Shown piece after piece: positions 1-7,214 of a stretch of DNA of 13,614 bases; position 1 is the first letter of the stretch, and each line of letters begins with the position of its first letter. The notes under the pieces were generated by a model. That model was not told where the DNA came from and did not search any database. It saw only the letters and a program-made list of their open reading frames with translations. A program made the translations under genes and the position numbers. The DNA comes from JAXHTH01 sp034211115 (GTDB lineage: Bacteria; Planctomycetota; Phycisphaerae; Phycisphaerales; SM1A02), in contig JAXHTH010000011.1 in assembly GCA_034211115.1 (NCBI GenBank), forward strand, positions 1 to 13,614. Direction: 5' to 3'.

Positions 1-54
1 GTCGCTGCCTACGTCTACAGCCTGAACGAAGCAAGTGGGCAGTCATCCCCGTGA
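1..54 (+). CDS. C-terminal fragment of an upstream gene, possibly a c-type cytochrome subunit
   Basis: The first frame is open from the window edge to a TGA at 52-54 and encodes 17 residues, VAAYVYSLNEASGQSSP. The AAYVYSL segment is reminiscent of the final helix of class I cytochrome c domains, such as the end of the cbb3 oxidase subunit CcoP, where a similar AAYVYSL string precedes a short polar tail. That is recall of a short motif only, with no haem-binding CXXCH visible, because the rest of the gene lies outside the window. The gene would end 47 bp before the phosphorylase on the same strand. It could also be a chance open frame. Confidence 0.35.
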   Translation, partial: VAAYVYSLNEASGQSSP

Positions 55-90
55 AGCCACCCCTGAACTGGCCCACACCGCCGGATGTGT

Positions 91-94
91 AGGA
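91..94 (+). promoter_or_regulatory. Ribosome binding site supporting the TTG start of the phosphorylase
   Basis: AGGA lies 7 nt before TTG at 102. An in-frame TAG at 90-92 rules out any longer reading frame, and there is no ATG or GTG in frame before the conserved region, so this site supports the TTG as the true start. Confidence 0.5.
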
Positions 95-101
95 CGCACC
101 C

Positions 102-2177
102 TTGAAACCTGAACCGGACCTAGTCAACCACAATCCCGTCGAGTTCCTCGACCGATGTCCGGAGGAGGTCATCGAGGAAAAGGCGTCGGAACTGGCCCTG
201 GAAACGCGGATCAACCATGCCTTTCACGGCCTGCGCGACTACCTGGAGGCCGAGGACACGTGGGGCGTATGGCACGGCGGGCCCCTGCACGCGCAGCCGG
301 TGGCGTACTTCTCCGCGGAGTTCGGCCTGCACGAATCGCTGCCGATCTACTCCGGCGGCCTGGGCGTGCTCGCCGGCGATCACGTCAAGGCGGCCTCCGA
401 CCTCGCCGTGCCCATGGTCGCGGTGGGGCTCTTCTATGCGACGGGCTACTTCCGGCAGACGCTGGACGAGCACGGCCGGCAGCAGGAGGACTACTCGGCC
501 CCCGGCCCGGAGAAGCTGGTCCTGGAGCGGGTGAGACGCGACGATGGCACGCCGCGGCACGTGCAGGTGCGCACCAAGACCTCACGGCTGCGGATCGGCG
601 CGTGGACCGCGCGCGTCGGCCGATGCCGCCTCCTCCTGCTGGACACGAACGTGGAGGGCAACAGCGACGAGGATCGCGCGCTGACGGCACGCCTGTACGG
701 CGGTGACCAGCGCACCAGGATCCGCCAGGAGCTGGTCCTGGGCGTGGGCGGCATGCGGATGCTGGAAGCCCTGGGCATCTACCCCTCGGTGGTTCATCTC
801 AACGAGGGTCACTGCGCGTTCGCGGTGCTTGAGCTGGCGCGCGGGATCATGGAGCGCGAGGACCGTTCCTTCGAGGATGTCGTCGAGAAGGCCGCCGCGA
901 TGACCGCATTCACCACCCACACGCCGGTCGAGGCAGGGCACGATCGCTTCACGCGATCGCTGGTGGAAGAGACGCTCGGCCCGCTGCGGGAGGACCTGGG
1001 TCTCTCGCGGCGCGAGCTGATGGAGCTGGGCCGCGTCCGGCCGTCGAGCCGCGAAGAGCCGTTCTGCATGACCGTGCTGGGGATGAAGATGTCGCGTTCC
1101 CGCAATGCCGTCTCCGCCCTGCACGCACGTATCAGTCGCTCGATGTGGCGGGAGCTGTGGCCGAAGATGCCCGAAGACCAGATCCCGATCGGCTACATCA
1201 CCAACGGCGTGCACGTGGGCACCTGGCTCGCCGTGCCCATGGGACGAATGTACGACCGGGCGCTGGGGGAGGACTGGCGGGAGCGGATGGACGATCCGGC
1301 CACGTGGATGGCGATCGACGATGTCGACGAAGTGGAGTTCTGGGAACAGCACCAGATCCTGCGGTCGGCGATGATCGATTCGGTGCGCCGCAGGCTCTCG
1401 GCCCAACAGGCGGCGCGAAACGGAACGAAAGACGGGAAGAACGAACAAGACGAAGGGGAGGCCGCCGCACCGCTTGATCCGTCCGTGCTCACCATCGGCT
1501 TCGCCCGCCGGTTCGCCCCCTACAAGCGGCCGACGCTCCTCTTCCGCGACGCCGACCGCTTGGCGAAGTTGATCAGCGACGCCGACCGGCCGGTGCAGGT
1601 CATCTTCGCGGGCAAGGCCCACCCCGCCGACGACGAAGGCAAGCGGCTGATTCAGCAGCTCTTCGAGTTCACGCGCGATTCCCGCTTCGCCGGTCGCGTC
1701 GTGTTCGTCGAGGATTACGACATCAACATCGCCCGGCATCTCGTGCAGGGCGTGGATGTCTGGCTGAACACGCCCCGGCGGCCGATGGAGGCGTCGGGCA
1801 CGAGCGGGCAGAAGGTCGTGCTCAACGGCGGGCTCAATCTCTCCATCCTCGACGGCTGGTGGGCCGAGGGGTACAACGGCCGCAACGGCTTCGCCATCGG
1901 ACGCGGCGGGGAGCACGTCGACCCCGGACGGCAGGACGAGCGGGACGCGCTGGATCTCTATGAGACGCTGGAGCGGGAGGTCATCCCGATGTTCTACGAC
2001 CGCGATGAACGCGGCCTGCCCCGGCGGTGGATCGCGCGCCAGAAGCACGCCATCCGCACCCTCGCCTGGCGCTTCAGCGCCCGCCGGATGCTCATCGACT
2101 ACACGTTCGGCTGTTACCTTCCCGCCGCGGGGGGACTGACCTCGTCCTTCGCGATCGCGGGTCGGACGCTGGAGTAG
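102..2177 (+). CDS. glgP: Alpha-glucan phosphorylase, short (GT35, AgpA-like) type
   Basis: This enzyme removes terminal alpha-1,4-linked glucose from glycogen or maltodextrin with phosphate, giving glucose-1-phosphate in the cytoplasm. The 691-residue product shows the conserved start of the short phosphorylase family, AYFSAEFGLHESLPIYSGGL (68-87), then LAGDHVKAASDL (90-101) and THTPVEAGHDRF (272-283). ITNGVHVGTW lies at 366-375 and GFARRFAPYKRP at 466-477. The pyridoxal-phosphate site is EASGTSGQK with the lysine at about 571, followed by LNLSILDGWWAEGY. The catalytic core looks complete. The N-terminus is short: the usual DUF3417 region of about 100 residues is represented only by its end (VNHNPVEFL), and the WWSWNP-type segment is absent. 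The start is TTG with AGGA 7 nt upstream. The gene converges on the branching enzyme, with 35 bp between stop codons. Its C-terminus is ordinary for the family. Confidence 0.93.
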   Translation: MKPEPDLVNHNPVEFLDRCPEEVIEEKASELALETRINHAFHGLRDYLEAEDTWGVWHGGPLHAQPVAYFSAEFGLHESLPIYSGGLGVLAGDHVKAASDLAVPMVAVGLFYATGYFRQTLDEHGRQQEDYSAPGPEKLVLERVRRDDGTPRHVQVRTKTSRLRIGAWTARVGRCRLLLLDTNVEGNSDEDRALTARLYGGDQRTRIRQELVLGVGGMRMLEALGIYPSVVHLNEGHCAFAVLELARGIMEREDRSFEDVVEKAAAMTAFTTHTPVEAGHDRFTRSLVEETLGPLREDLGLSRRELMELGRVRPSSREEPFCMTVLGMKMSRSRNAVSALHARISRSMWRELWPKMPEDQIPIGYITNGVHVGTWLAVPMGRMYDRALGEDWRERMDDPATWMAIDDVDEVEFWEQHQILRSAMIDSVRRRLSAQQAARNGTKDGKNEQDEGEAAAPLDPSVLTIGFARRFAPYKRPTLLFRDADRLAKLISDADRPVQVIFAGKAHPADDEGKRLIQQLFEFTRDSRFAGRVVFVEDYDINIARHLVQGVDVWLNTPRRPMEASGTSGQKVVLNGGLNLSILDGWWAEGYNGRNGFAIGRGGEHVDPGRQDERDALDLYETLEREVIPMFYDRDERGLPRRWIARQKHAIRTLAWRFSARRMLIDYTFGCYLPAAGGLTSSFAIAGRTLE

Positions 2178-2212
2178 GCGCGGCAGCGGCGCTCACCGTC
2201 GCGGCGGGCCGC

Positions 2213-3916
2213 TCACATGTTCCACCAGTTCAGGTCGATGTCGGGGAAGGCGACATCGTGGATCTCCGCGTCGCGGACCTCGTGTTCCTCAACCTCGTTC
2301 ATGCGCCCAAGGTAAGCCGAATCCTGGCCCAGCTTCTCGGCGATGTCGATCAGCGACTCGAAGCGCGAGACGTGCTGCATGAAGCGCTTGATCCCGTAGT
2401 CGACCGCCTGCTGGCGGGAGATCATGAACGGCCAGTCGCTGGCCTGGAGGAGCAGCAGCTCGCGGCCGGCCTTGCGGAGGAGGCTGTCGATCTGCGGATC
2501 CGTCTCCCAGGGCAGCTCGAAGGCCATCTTGCCGAAGAGGGCCTCACAGCGGTACTCGACTTCCCACATCCAGTTGATGCGGTCGTTGGTCCAGACGCGA
2601 TGGTCGCCGCCCTCGCCCCAGGAGCCGTCGGGCAGGGCGATCGTCTTGTCGGGCGGATAGGCGCTGAGCGCGCTCTCGGCCGTGTGCAGCTCGACATCGG
2701 GATTCGCGTTCAGCGTGAGGATGACATCGCGGAGGAACTGGGGACCTTCGAACCACCAGTGGCCGAACAACTCGGCGTCAAAGGACGCGGTGATGACGCC
2801 GCGGCGGCCGGTGTGGTTGTGATAGTCGCGCAGGCGCTCGACGATGAGCTGGCAGAAATGCTGGGCGTGCTCGTAGACCTTGCCCGTGATGTCGTCGGGG
2901 TGGTAAGGGTCCTTGCTGCCCAGCCCGAGCTGGGCGCCGGTGATCTTCCAGTAGCGGAGGCCGCGGCGCCGGCCGTGCTTCTTGTGGAACTCCAGGTACA
3001 CGCCGTCGGCGGGATAGCCGATGGTGCCGGACCACACGCGCTCGCAGGCGGCGGGATCGCGTCCGAAGGCGGCGATGCGTCCGGGTCCGCTGCCGTCGCT
3101 GTTGACCAGGTGAGGCTCGTAGACGCTGTGCCAGCCGCGCTTGGGGTCCTTGCCCGCCTCGTCCCAGCCGACCTTCTGCCACCCGTCGCCGTTGCGGCTC
3201 CACTCGCTGCGGCTGCCTTCGATGAGGTGGTTCTCGACGAAGAAGTGGGTGAGTCCCTCATCGGCGACGAGGTGATCGACGGCGATGCGGTTCTCCTTGC
3301 CGCCCCAGTTGATGGGGGGCCGCCAGGGCCCGCCGCCGCGGTAGGCACACTCCGGCAGCCAGACCCCGCGGGTGGGCAGGCCGAGGATGCGCTTCGAGCT
3401 GGCCAGGCCGGCCCGGATCTGGGCGCGGATCGAGGAATCCTCGCAGAGCAGGGGCAGATAGGCGTGGGTGGCGCAGGAGGTCAGGATCTGGACGAGCCCC
3501 CGCCGGGCGCGCTCGGCGAACGCGGCGGGGATGTCGCGGCCCAGCTCGGCAAACTGCTCGCCCAGCTTCGAGTAGAAGTCGATCCAGCGCTGGGCGAGAT
3601 ACTCGTAGTGCCTTTCGCCCGCGCGGCGGAACTCCTCGCGATCCTGCCGGGCCCGGTCGACGCGATCCTCCAGGTAGTGCTCCAGCCCCTTGCGGAAGTC
3701 CTCGTGGGCGAGCTGTTCGAGAAGGACGGGGGTGAGGCCGATGGTGAAGATCGGCGAGGCGTTGTGAAACGCGCATTCATCGATCACCGCAAGCAGGGGC
3801 AGATAGGATTCCGCCGCCGCTTCGTAGAGCCAGTCCTCTCCGTGCGGCCACTGGCCGTGTCGGAGGACGTAGGGGATGTGGCTGTGCAGCACGAGGCAAA
3901 AGCTGCCGATGGACAT
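2213..3916 (-). CDS. GH57 1,4-alpha-glucan branching enzyme with DUF1957 C-terminus
   Basis: This cytoplasmic enzyme cuts an alpha-1,4-glucan chain and re-attaches it as an alpha-1,6 branch. The 567-residue length is typical of GH57 branching enzymes. Visible family features are the N-terminal LVLHSHIPYVLRHGQWPHGE (8-27) with the adjoining WLYEA, the nucleophile region GVWLPECAYRGG with Glu at about 189, and the acid/base region ITASFDAELFGHWWFEG with Asp at about 380. The DUF1957 helical part follows, including LLLLQASDWPFMISR (about 487-501). ATG at 3916 is preceded by AAGGAG five to six bases upstream, which fixes the start. The gene follows two GT4 glycosyltransferases on the same strand after a 171-bp gap. 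GH57 branching enzymes beside GT4 genes are a known arrangement, for example mycobacterial Rv3031/Rv3032. It is unrelated in sequence to GH13 GlgB. Confidence 0.93.
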   Translation of the reverse strand: MSIGSFCLVLHSHIPYVLRHGQWPHGEDWLYEAAAESYLPLLAVIDECAFHNASPIFTIGLTPVLLEQLAHEDFRKGLEHYLEDRVDRARQDREEFRRAGERHYEYLAQRWIDFYSKLGEQFAELGRDIPAAFAERARRGLVQILTSCATHAYLPLLCEDSSIRAQIRAGLASSKRILGLPTRGVWLPECAYRGGGPWRPPINWGGKENRIAVDHLVADEGLTHFFVENHLIEGSRSEWSRNGDGWQKVGWDEAGKDPKRGWHSVYEPHLVNSDGSGPGRIAAFGRDPAACERVWSGTIGYPADGVYLEFHKKHGRRRGLRYWKITGAQLGLGSKDPYHPDDITGKVYEHAQHFCQLIVERLRDYHNHTGRRGVITASFDAELFGHWWFEGPQFLRDVILTLNANPDVELHTAESALSAYPPDKTIALPDGSWGEGGDHRVWTNDRINWMWEVEYRCEALFGKMAFELPWETDPQIDSLLRKAGRELLLLQASDWPFMISRQQAVDYGIKRFMQHVSRFESLIDIAEKLGQDSAYLGRMNEVEEHEVRDAEIHDVAFPDIDLNWWNM

Positions 3917-3946
3917 GGCGTCTCCTTCACGGGTCGGCGGGCCACG

Positions 3947-3952
3947 ATTCTA
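3947..3952 (-). promoter_or_regulatory. Possible -10 element for the branching enzyme gene
   Basis: TAGAAT on the minus strand ends about 30 nt before the branching enzyme ATG and matches TATAAT at 5 of 6 positions. No convincing -35 hexamer lies 16-18 nt further upstream. It would allow the branching enzyme to be transcribed separately from the two glycosyltransferases. Confidence 0.3.
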
Positions 3953-3954
3953 GT

Positions 3955-3970
3955 CCCGGATCGATCCGGG
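3955..3970. promoter_or_regulatory. Perfect 16-bp palindrome upstream of the branching enzyme gene
   Basis: CCCGGATCGATCCGGG reads the same on both strands. It sits 39 bp upstream of the branching enzyme start, immediately upstream of the possible -10 element, where a repressor site would be expected. No regulator gene is present nearby, and the assignment as an operator is inference. Confidence 0.35.
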
Positions 3971-4087
3971 GCGAGCCGGCGACATTCGCGCATCAATCGG
4001 CGCGCGGTCCCGTCCACGTCATGCCCGGCGCGCCAACGCCGATGCGGGTGAAGGCGTCCTCTCCCCGCCGCACCCAGCCGCGGAGGC

Positions 4088-5746
4088 TTACGCCACCCGA
4101 TCGACCTTGCGGACCGCCTTGCGGCGGCGCGGGTCGGAAGGCGGGGGAGACTCCTCCCCGCTCTCGGCCCCCGTGAGCACGAGGTTGTCGGACGCGTCGC
4201 CGAGATGATGCAGCACGGGGTCGGGGGTGGAGGAGGCGATGCGGATGGACGCTCCGGTGCCGCCCAGATCGCAAATCACCTCCTGGCAGCGCTGCAGGGC
4301 GGCGAAGACCGTGGTGAGATCGCCGGTCAGCCCGATCCGGTCCCCGTCCACCAGCAGCCGCGCCCCGTGGGGTGCGGCCGCTTCCTGGCAGGCGGCGAGC
4401 GCTTCGGCCGCCGGCACGTCCAGATCGTCGGTGTCGAGGATCAGCTCGGCCGCGATGCCAATGTGTCGCGGCTGCTCGGCGTCCGGGGCGGCATCGTGAT
4501 CGATGACCTCGATCGGCTCGGCCGGGGCGGTCACCTTCATTTCCGTGACGTAGTCGGCCTTCTCCGGGGCCGGCTCTTCCTCGGTCAGCGACGGGTCGTA
4601 GACCTTCAGCGTTTCGGCGGCGACGGCGTCCCAGGTGAAGCGCGAGGTGACGGTGTGCCGGCCGTTGCGGCCCATCGACCGGGCGCGGTCGAAGTCGGCG
4701 AGGGCGGTCCCCAGCCCCCAGGCGACCGACTCCACGTTGGGATCGATCTTCAGGCCGTTGACCTCATGATCGACGAACTCGTTCGGACCGCCGCACTTGG
4801 TGACCACCACGGGCTTCTCGGCGCTCCATGCCTCGAGCACGACGATGCCGAACGGCTCGTTGCGGCTGGGCACGCAGACCACATCGCAGGACTTGAAGAT
4901 GTCCACCAGCCCCTCGCCGTTCATGTGGCCGAGGAAACGGGTGGCGTGGTCGACCCCCAACTGGCGGGCGCGATCCTCCAGCTCTCCGCGCATCCCCCCG
5001 TCCCCGGCGAAGATGAACTTCGCCCGATCGTAGTGGGCGAGAATCGTGGGGATGGTCTCCATGAGCAGGTCCGGCCCCTTCTGCCAGACCAGACGGCCGC
5101 AGAAGAGCACCGTCGGGTCCAGGGGGCCGATCTGGTGCCGGGCGCGGACGGCGGCCACGTCCACCTCGCGATCGAAGCGGTTGGCGCTGACGCCGTTGGG
5201 GGCGGCGGTCACCTTCCAGTCCGGCACCTCGTACATCCAGAGCAGTTCGTTCTTGGTGGCCTCGGAGACGGCGATGACGTGATCGGCCCAGTAGGTGCCG
5301 GCCCGCTCCTGGTCGCGGACGCGGTGGGACTGGCCGCCGGGGAAGCTGTTGCCGCAGCGGGCGTACTCGGTGGCGTGGATGGTGAGGATGCCGCGCCGCT
5401 CCCGGCCGTGCTTGATCCAGATCATCGCGTTGGCCGCGAGCCAGTCGTGGGCGTGGACGATGTCGAAGGGGCCGAGGTGGTCCTCCACCGCGAAGACGTG
5501 ATCGACGAAGGCGCGGCACATGTTGTTGACGTCGTCGACGAAGTCCGGGTGGAAGGGGTAGGGGCAGCGGTGGTAGTGCACGCCGTCGACCCAGTCGTAG
5601 AGGGGCTGGCCGGGGCCCACGCGGGTGAAGATGTGCACCTCGTGCCCTCTTCGCTCCAGGGCCGCGCCGAGTTCGGTGACGTGAACCGCCACGCCGCCCA
5701 CGACGATCGAGTGAAGAGATTCCCAGGAGAGGAGTGCGATGCGCAT
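4088..5746 (-). CDS. GT4 glycosyltransferase, glycogen-synthase-like, with C-terminal extension domain
   Basis: Predicted cytoplasmic retaining glycosyltransferase, probably elongating alpha-1,4-glucan from a nucleotide-sugar. Numbered from the preferred start, the 552-residue product begins MRIALLSWES, with the acceptor-side GGVAVHVTELGAAL loop at about 17-30 and DIVHAHDWLAANAM near 95-108. LFCGRLVWQKGPDLL lies near 214-228, and the GT4 EX7E motif is in NEPFGIVVLE (Glu 297 and 305). The GT4 fold ends near residue 385. A further 165 residues comprise an acidic linker, a compact segment at about 428-505 resembling the MTH1187/YqgV family, and a basic tail. ATG at 5746 is preferred because GGAG lies 9 nt upstream. 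The in-frame ATG at 5761 has no ribosome binding site. The preceding glycosyltransferase stops 5 bp upstream, so the two are almost certainly co-transcribed. The donor is not readable from sequence. Confidence 0.88.
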   Translation of the reverse strand: MRIALLSWESLHSIVVGGVAVHVTELGAALERRGHEVHIFTRVGPGQPLYDWVDGVHYHRCPYPFHPDFVDDVNNMCRAFVDHVFAVEDHLGPFDIVHAHDWLAANAMIWIKHGRERRGILTIHATEYARCGNSFPGGQSHRVRDQERAGTYWADHVIAVSEATKNELLWMYEVPDWKVTAAPNGVSANRFDREVDVAAVRARHQIGPLDPTVLFCGRLVWQKGPDLLMETIPTILAHYDRAKFIFAGDGGMRGELEDRARQLGVDHATRFLGHMNGEGLVDIFKSCDVVCVPSRNEPFGIVVLEAWSAEKPVVVTKCGGPNEFVDHEVNGLKIDPNVESVAWGLGTALADFDRARSMGRNGRHTVTSRFTWDAVAAETLKVYDPSLTEEEPAPEKADYVTEMKVTAPAEPIEVIDHDAAPDAEQPRHIGIAAELILDTDDLDVPAAEALAACQEAAAPHGARLLVDGDRIGLTGDLTTVFAALQRCQEVICDLGGTGASIRIASSTPDPVLHHLGDASDNLVLTGAESGEESPPPSDPRRRKAVRKVDRVA

Positions 5747-5751
5747 TTTTA

Positions 5752-7137
5752 TCAGCTCCATGCGCTGCAGGGTTGCGGGGAGGAAGGTGAGGGTGATGAC
5801 GCCTCGGGGGGGCTACTGGTGAGTGAGTCGGCGTTCCGGGAGCGGTGCTTGACAGATTTCCGGACCGTGTGGTAATAGATTTCCACGCACTGCCGGGCCG
5901 GGTCGTCCCAGGTCAGTCGGGAGACTTCCTCCCGGCCGTGGCGGCGCAGGGCGTCGGCGAGTCGGGGTCGCTCCAGCACCGCCGTCACGAGCTGCGTCAT
6001 CCGGTCCAGATCCCAGAAGTCCACCTTCAGCGCTCCTTGTCGGAGAACCTCCGCCACGCCGGAACTCTTCGACACAATCGTCGGAACCCCGAAGGAAATC
6101 GCCTCCAGGGCGGTGAGCCCGAACGGCTCGCTCACCGAGGGCATCACGTAGACATCCGCGGCGCGGAAGGTGCGCGACACATCGGCGCCGCGCAGGAAGC
6201 CGGCGAAGAAGACGCAGTGGCCCAGTCCCATCGCCGCCACCTGCTCGACCATCCGCGGGCCCAGATCGCCCCAGCCGGCGATGATGAACCGGACGTTGTC
6301 CAGGCGCTGAACGAGTCGGGCGGCGAGGGCGAGGAAATACTCCGGGCCCTTCTGCATCGTGATCCGGCCGAGGAAGAGCACGGTGCGGCCGCGGCGGACG
6401 ATCGGCGCCTCGGCCTCATCGTGAGGGCTCTGCTCCATCCCGTTGTGGACGACACGGATCTTCCACCCCGGAACGCCGTATTGCTCCATCACGATCCGTC
6501 TGGTTCGATGGGAGACGCAGATGACCGTGTCGGCCGCATGCACGCCCCGGCGCTCGATCTCGTAGACGCTGCGATTGATCCACTGCCCGGAGCGATCGAA
6601 CTCCGTGGAGTGGACGTGGACGATGAGCGGCCGGCCCGTCTCACGGGCGATGGCTTCCCCGGCGGGGAAGGTGATCCAGTCGTGGGCGTGGACGACGTCG
6701 AAGGACTCCTCCCGGGCGAGGCGTACGCAGCGACGGGCGTACTCCTGGATGCGCTCAACGAGCTGGCCGTCGTAGCCGCCGATTGTGCCGGCGCCGACGA
6801 TCTGGAGCTTCTCCCCGGCCCGGACGCTGCGTCGGGGTGGGTCCTCCGTCTCCGGCTCGCGGGCATCTTCGCCCGGCCGCCCGGCCAAGTAAGGATTGCG
6901 GACCTCGGAGGGGACGGAGCGGAAGTCCAGTCGCCGCGGGCGCCGCCGTCTCGGGGTGGCGGCGGGCGCGTGGCCGGTCCCGGCCTTCTCCGCCTCCTGC
7001 GGATCGAGGGCCTTGGGCAGGACAAACAGGACTTGGACGTCGAATTGGCGCATCGCGTTGGTCAGTCCGTGACAGGCCGTGCCCAATCCGCCGCTGATGA
7101 ATGGCGGGAACTCCCAGCCCAACATCAGGACGCGCAC
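5752..7137 (-). CDS. GT4 glycosyltransferase, glycogen-synthase-like
   Basis: Predicted cytoplasmic retaining glycosyltransferase and first gene of the glucan operon. From the preferred GTG start the product is 461 residues: VRVLMLGWEFPPFISGGLGT at the N-terminus (acceptor and nucleotide loop), DVVHAHDWITFPAGEAIARE near 147-166, VHVHSTEFDRSG near 174-185, and FLGRITMQKGPEYF near 255-268. The EX7E motif is in SEPFGLTALE (Glu 337 and 345), and the last 25 residues are a Ser/Pro-rich tail. Between the first strand-helix units (about residues 46-110) is a long Arg/Pro/Glu-rich insertion of low complexity. GTG at 7137 has GAGGAG five bases upstream. The longer frame from ATG at 7176 adds 13 unconserved residues and lacks such a site. 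WEFPPFISGGLGTACHGL is typical of glycogen or starch synthase-like GT4 enzymes beside GH57 branching enzymes. It could also make a related alpha-glucan or trehalose-type product. Confidence 0.88.
   Translation of the reverse strand: MRVLMLGWEFPPFISGGLGTACHGLTNAMRQFDVQVLFVLPKALDPQEAEKAGTGHAPAATPRRRRPRRLDFRSVPSEVRNPYLAGRPGEDAREPETEDPPRRSVRAGEKLQIVGAGTIGGYDGQLVERIQEYARRCVRLAREESFDVVHAHDWITFPAGEAIARETGRPLIVHVHSTEFDRSGQWINRSVYEIERRGVHAADTVICVSHRTRRIVMEQYGVPGWKIRVVHNGMEQSPHDEAEAPIVRRGRTVLFLGRITMQKGPEYFLALAARLVQRLDNVRFIIAGWGDLGPRMVEQVAAMGLGHCVFFAGFLRGADVSRTFRAADVYVMPSVSEPFGLTALEAISFGVPTIVSKSSGVAEVLRQGALKVDFWDLDRMTQLVTAVLERPRLADALRRHGREEVSRLTWDDPARQCVEIYYHTVRKSVKHRSRNADSLTSSPPEASSPSPSSPQPCSAWS
5756..5759 (-). 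promoter_or_regulatory. Ribosome binding site choosing the 5746 start
   Basis: GGAG on the minus strand lies 9 nt upstream of ATG at 5746 and sits within the last codons of the preceding gene, whose TGA stop (5754-5752) falls between this site and the start. This supports translational coupling and disfavors the overlapping ATG at 5761. Confidence 0.5.
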
Positions 7138-7142
7138 GGTGG

Positions 7143-7148
7143 CTCCTC
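7143..7148 (-). promoter_or_regulatory. Ribosome binding site choosing the GTG start at 7137
   Basis: GAGGAG on the minus strand ends 5 nt before GTG at 7137. It is a strong Shine-Dalgarno sequence and outweighs the ATG at 7176 that begins the longest reading frame. Confidence 0.6.
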
Positions 7149-7184
7149 GCCGAATTGTCCGGTGGCTGGGCGGCACGGTCGGCG

Positions 7185-7214
7185 AGGATAGACCCGCCCG
7201 GGGGAGCCGATCAA
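7185..7214 (-). promoter_or_regulatory. Possible sigma70-type promoter of the glycosyltransferase operon
   Basis: On the minus strand TTGATC (7214-7209, 4 of 6 consensus) is followed after 18 nt by TATCCT (7190-7185, 4 of 6). Transcription would begin near 7178, giving a leader of about 40 nt before the GTG at 7137. An A6 tract (7246-7241) lies further upstream and could act as an UP-like element. Both hexamers are weak, as is common in GC-rich genomes. Confidence 0.35.

Noticed and set aside
582..2048. Minus-strand open frame of 488 codons opposite the phosphorylase
   Set aside because: It is antisense to conserved GlgP motifs and has no recognizable domain.
2027..4051. Long plus-strand open frame (674 codons) opposite the branching enzyme
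   Set aside because: It is antisense to a clear GH57 gene, translates to Val/Ala/Gly/Asp-rich sequence with no motif, and arises from high GC content suppressing stop codons.
4205..5875. Plus-strand open frame of 556 codons opposite the second GT4
   Set aside because: The Gly/Val/Asp-rich translation mirrors the coding strand of a well-supported glycosyltransferase.
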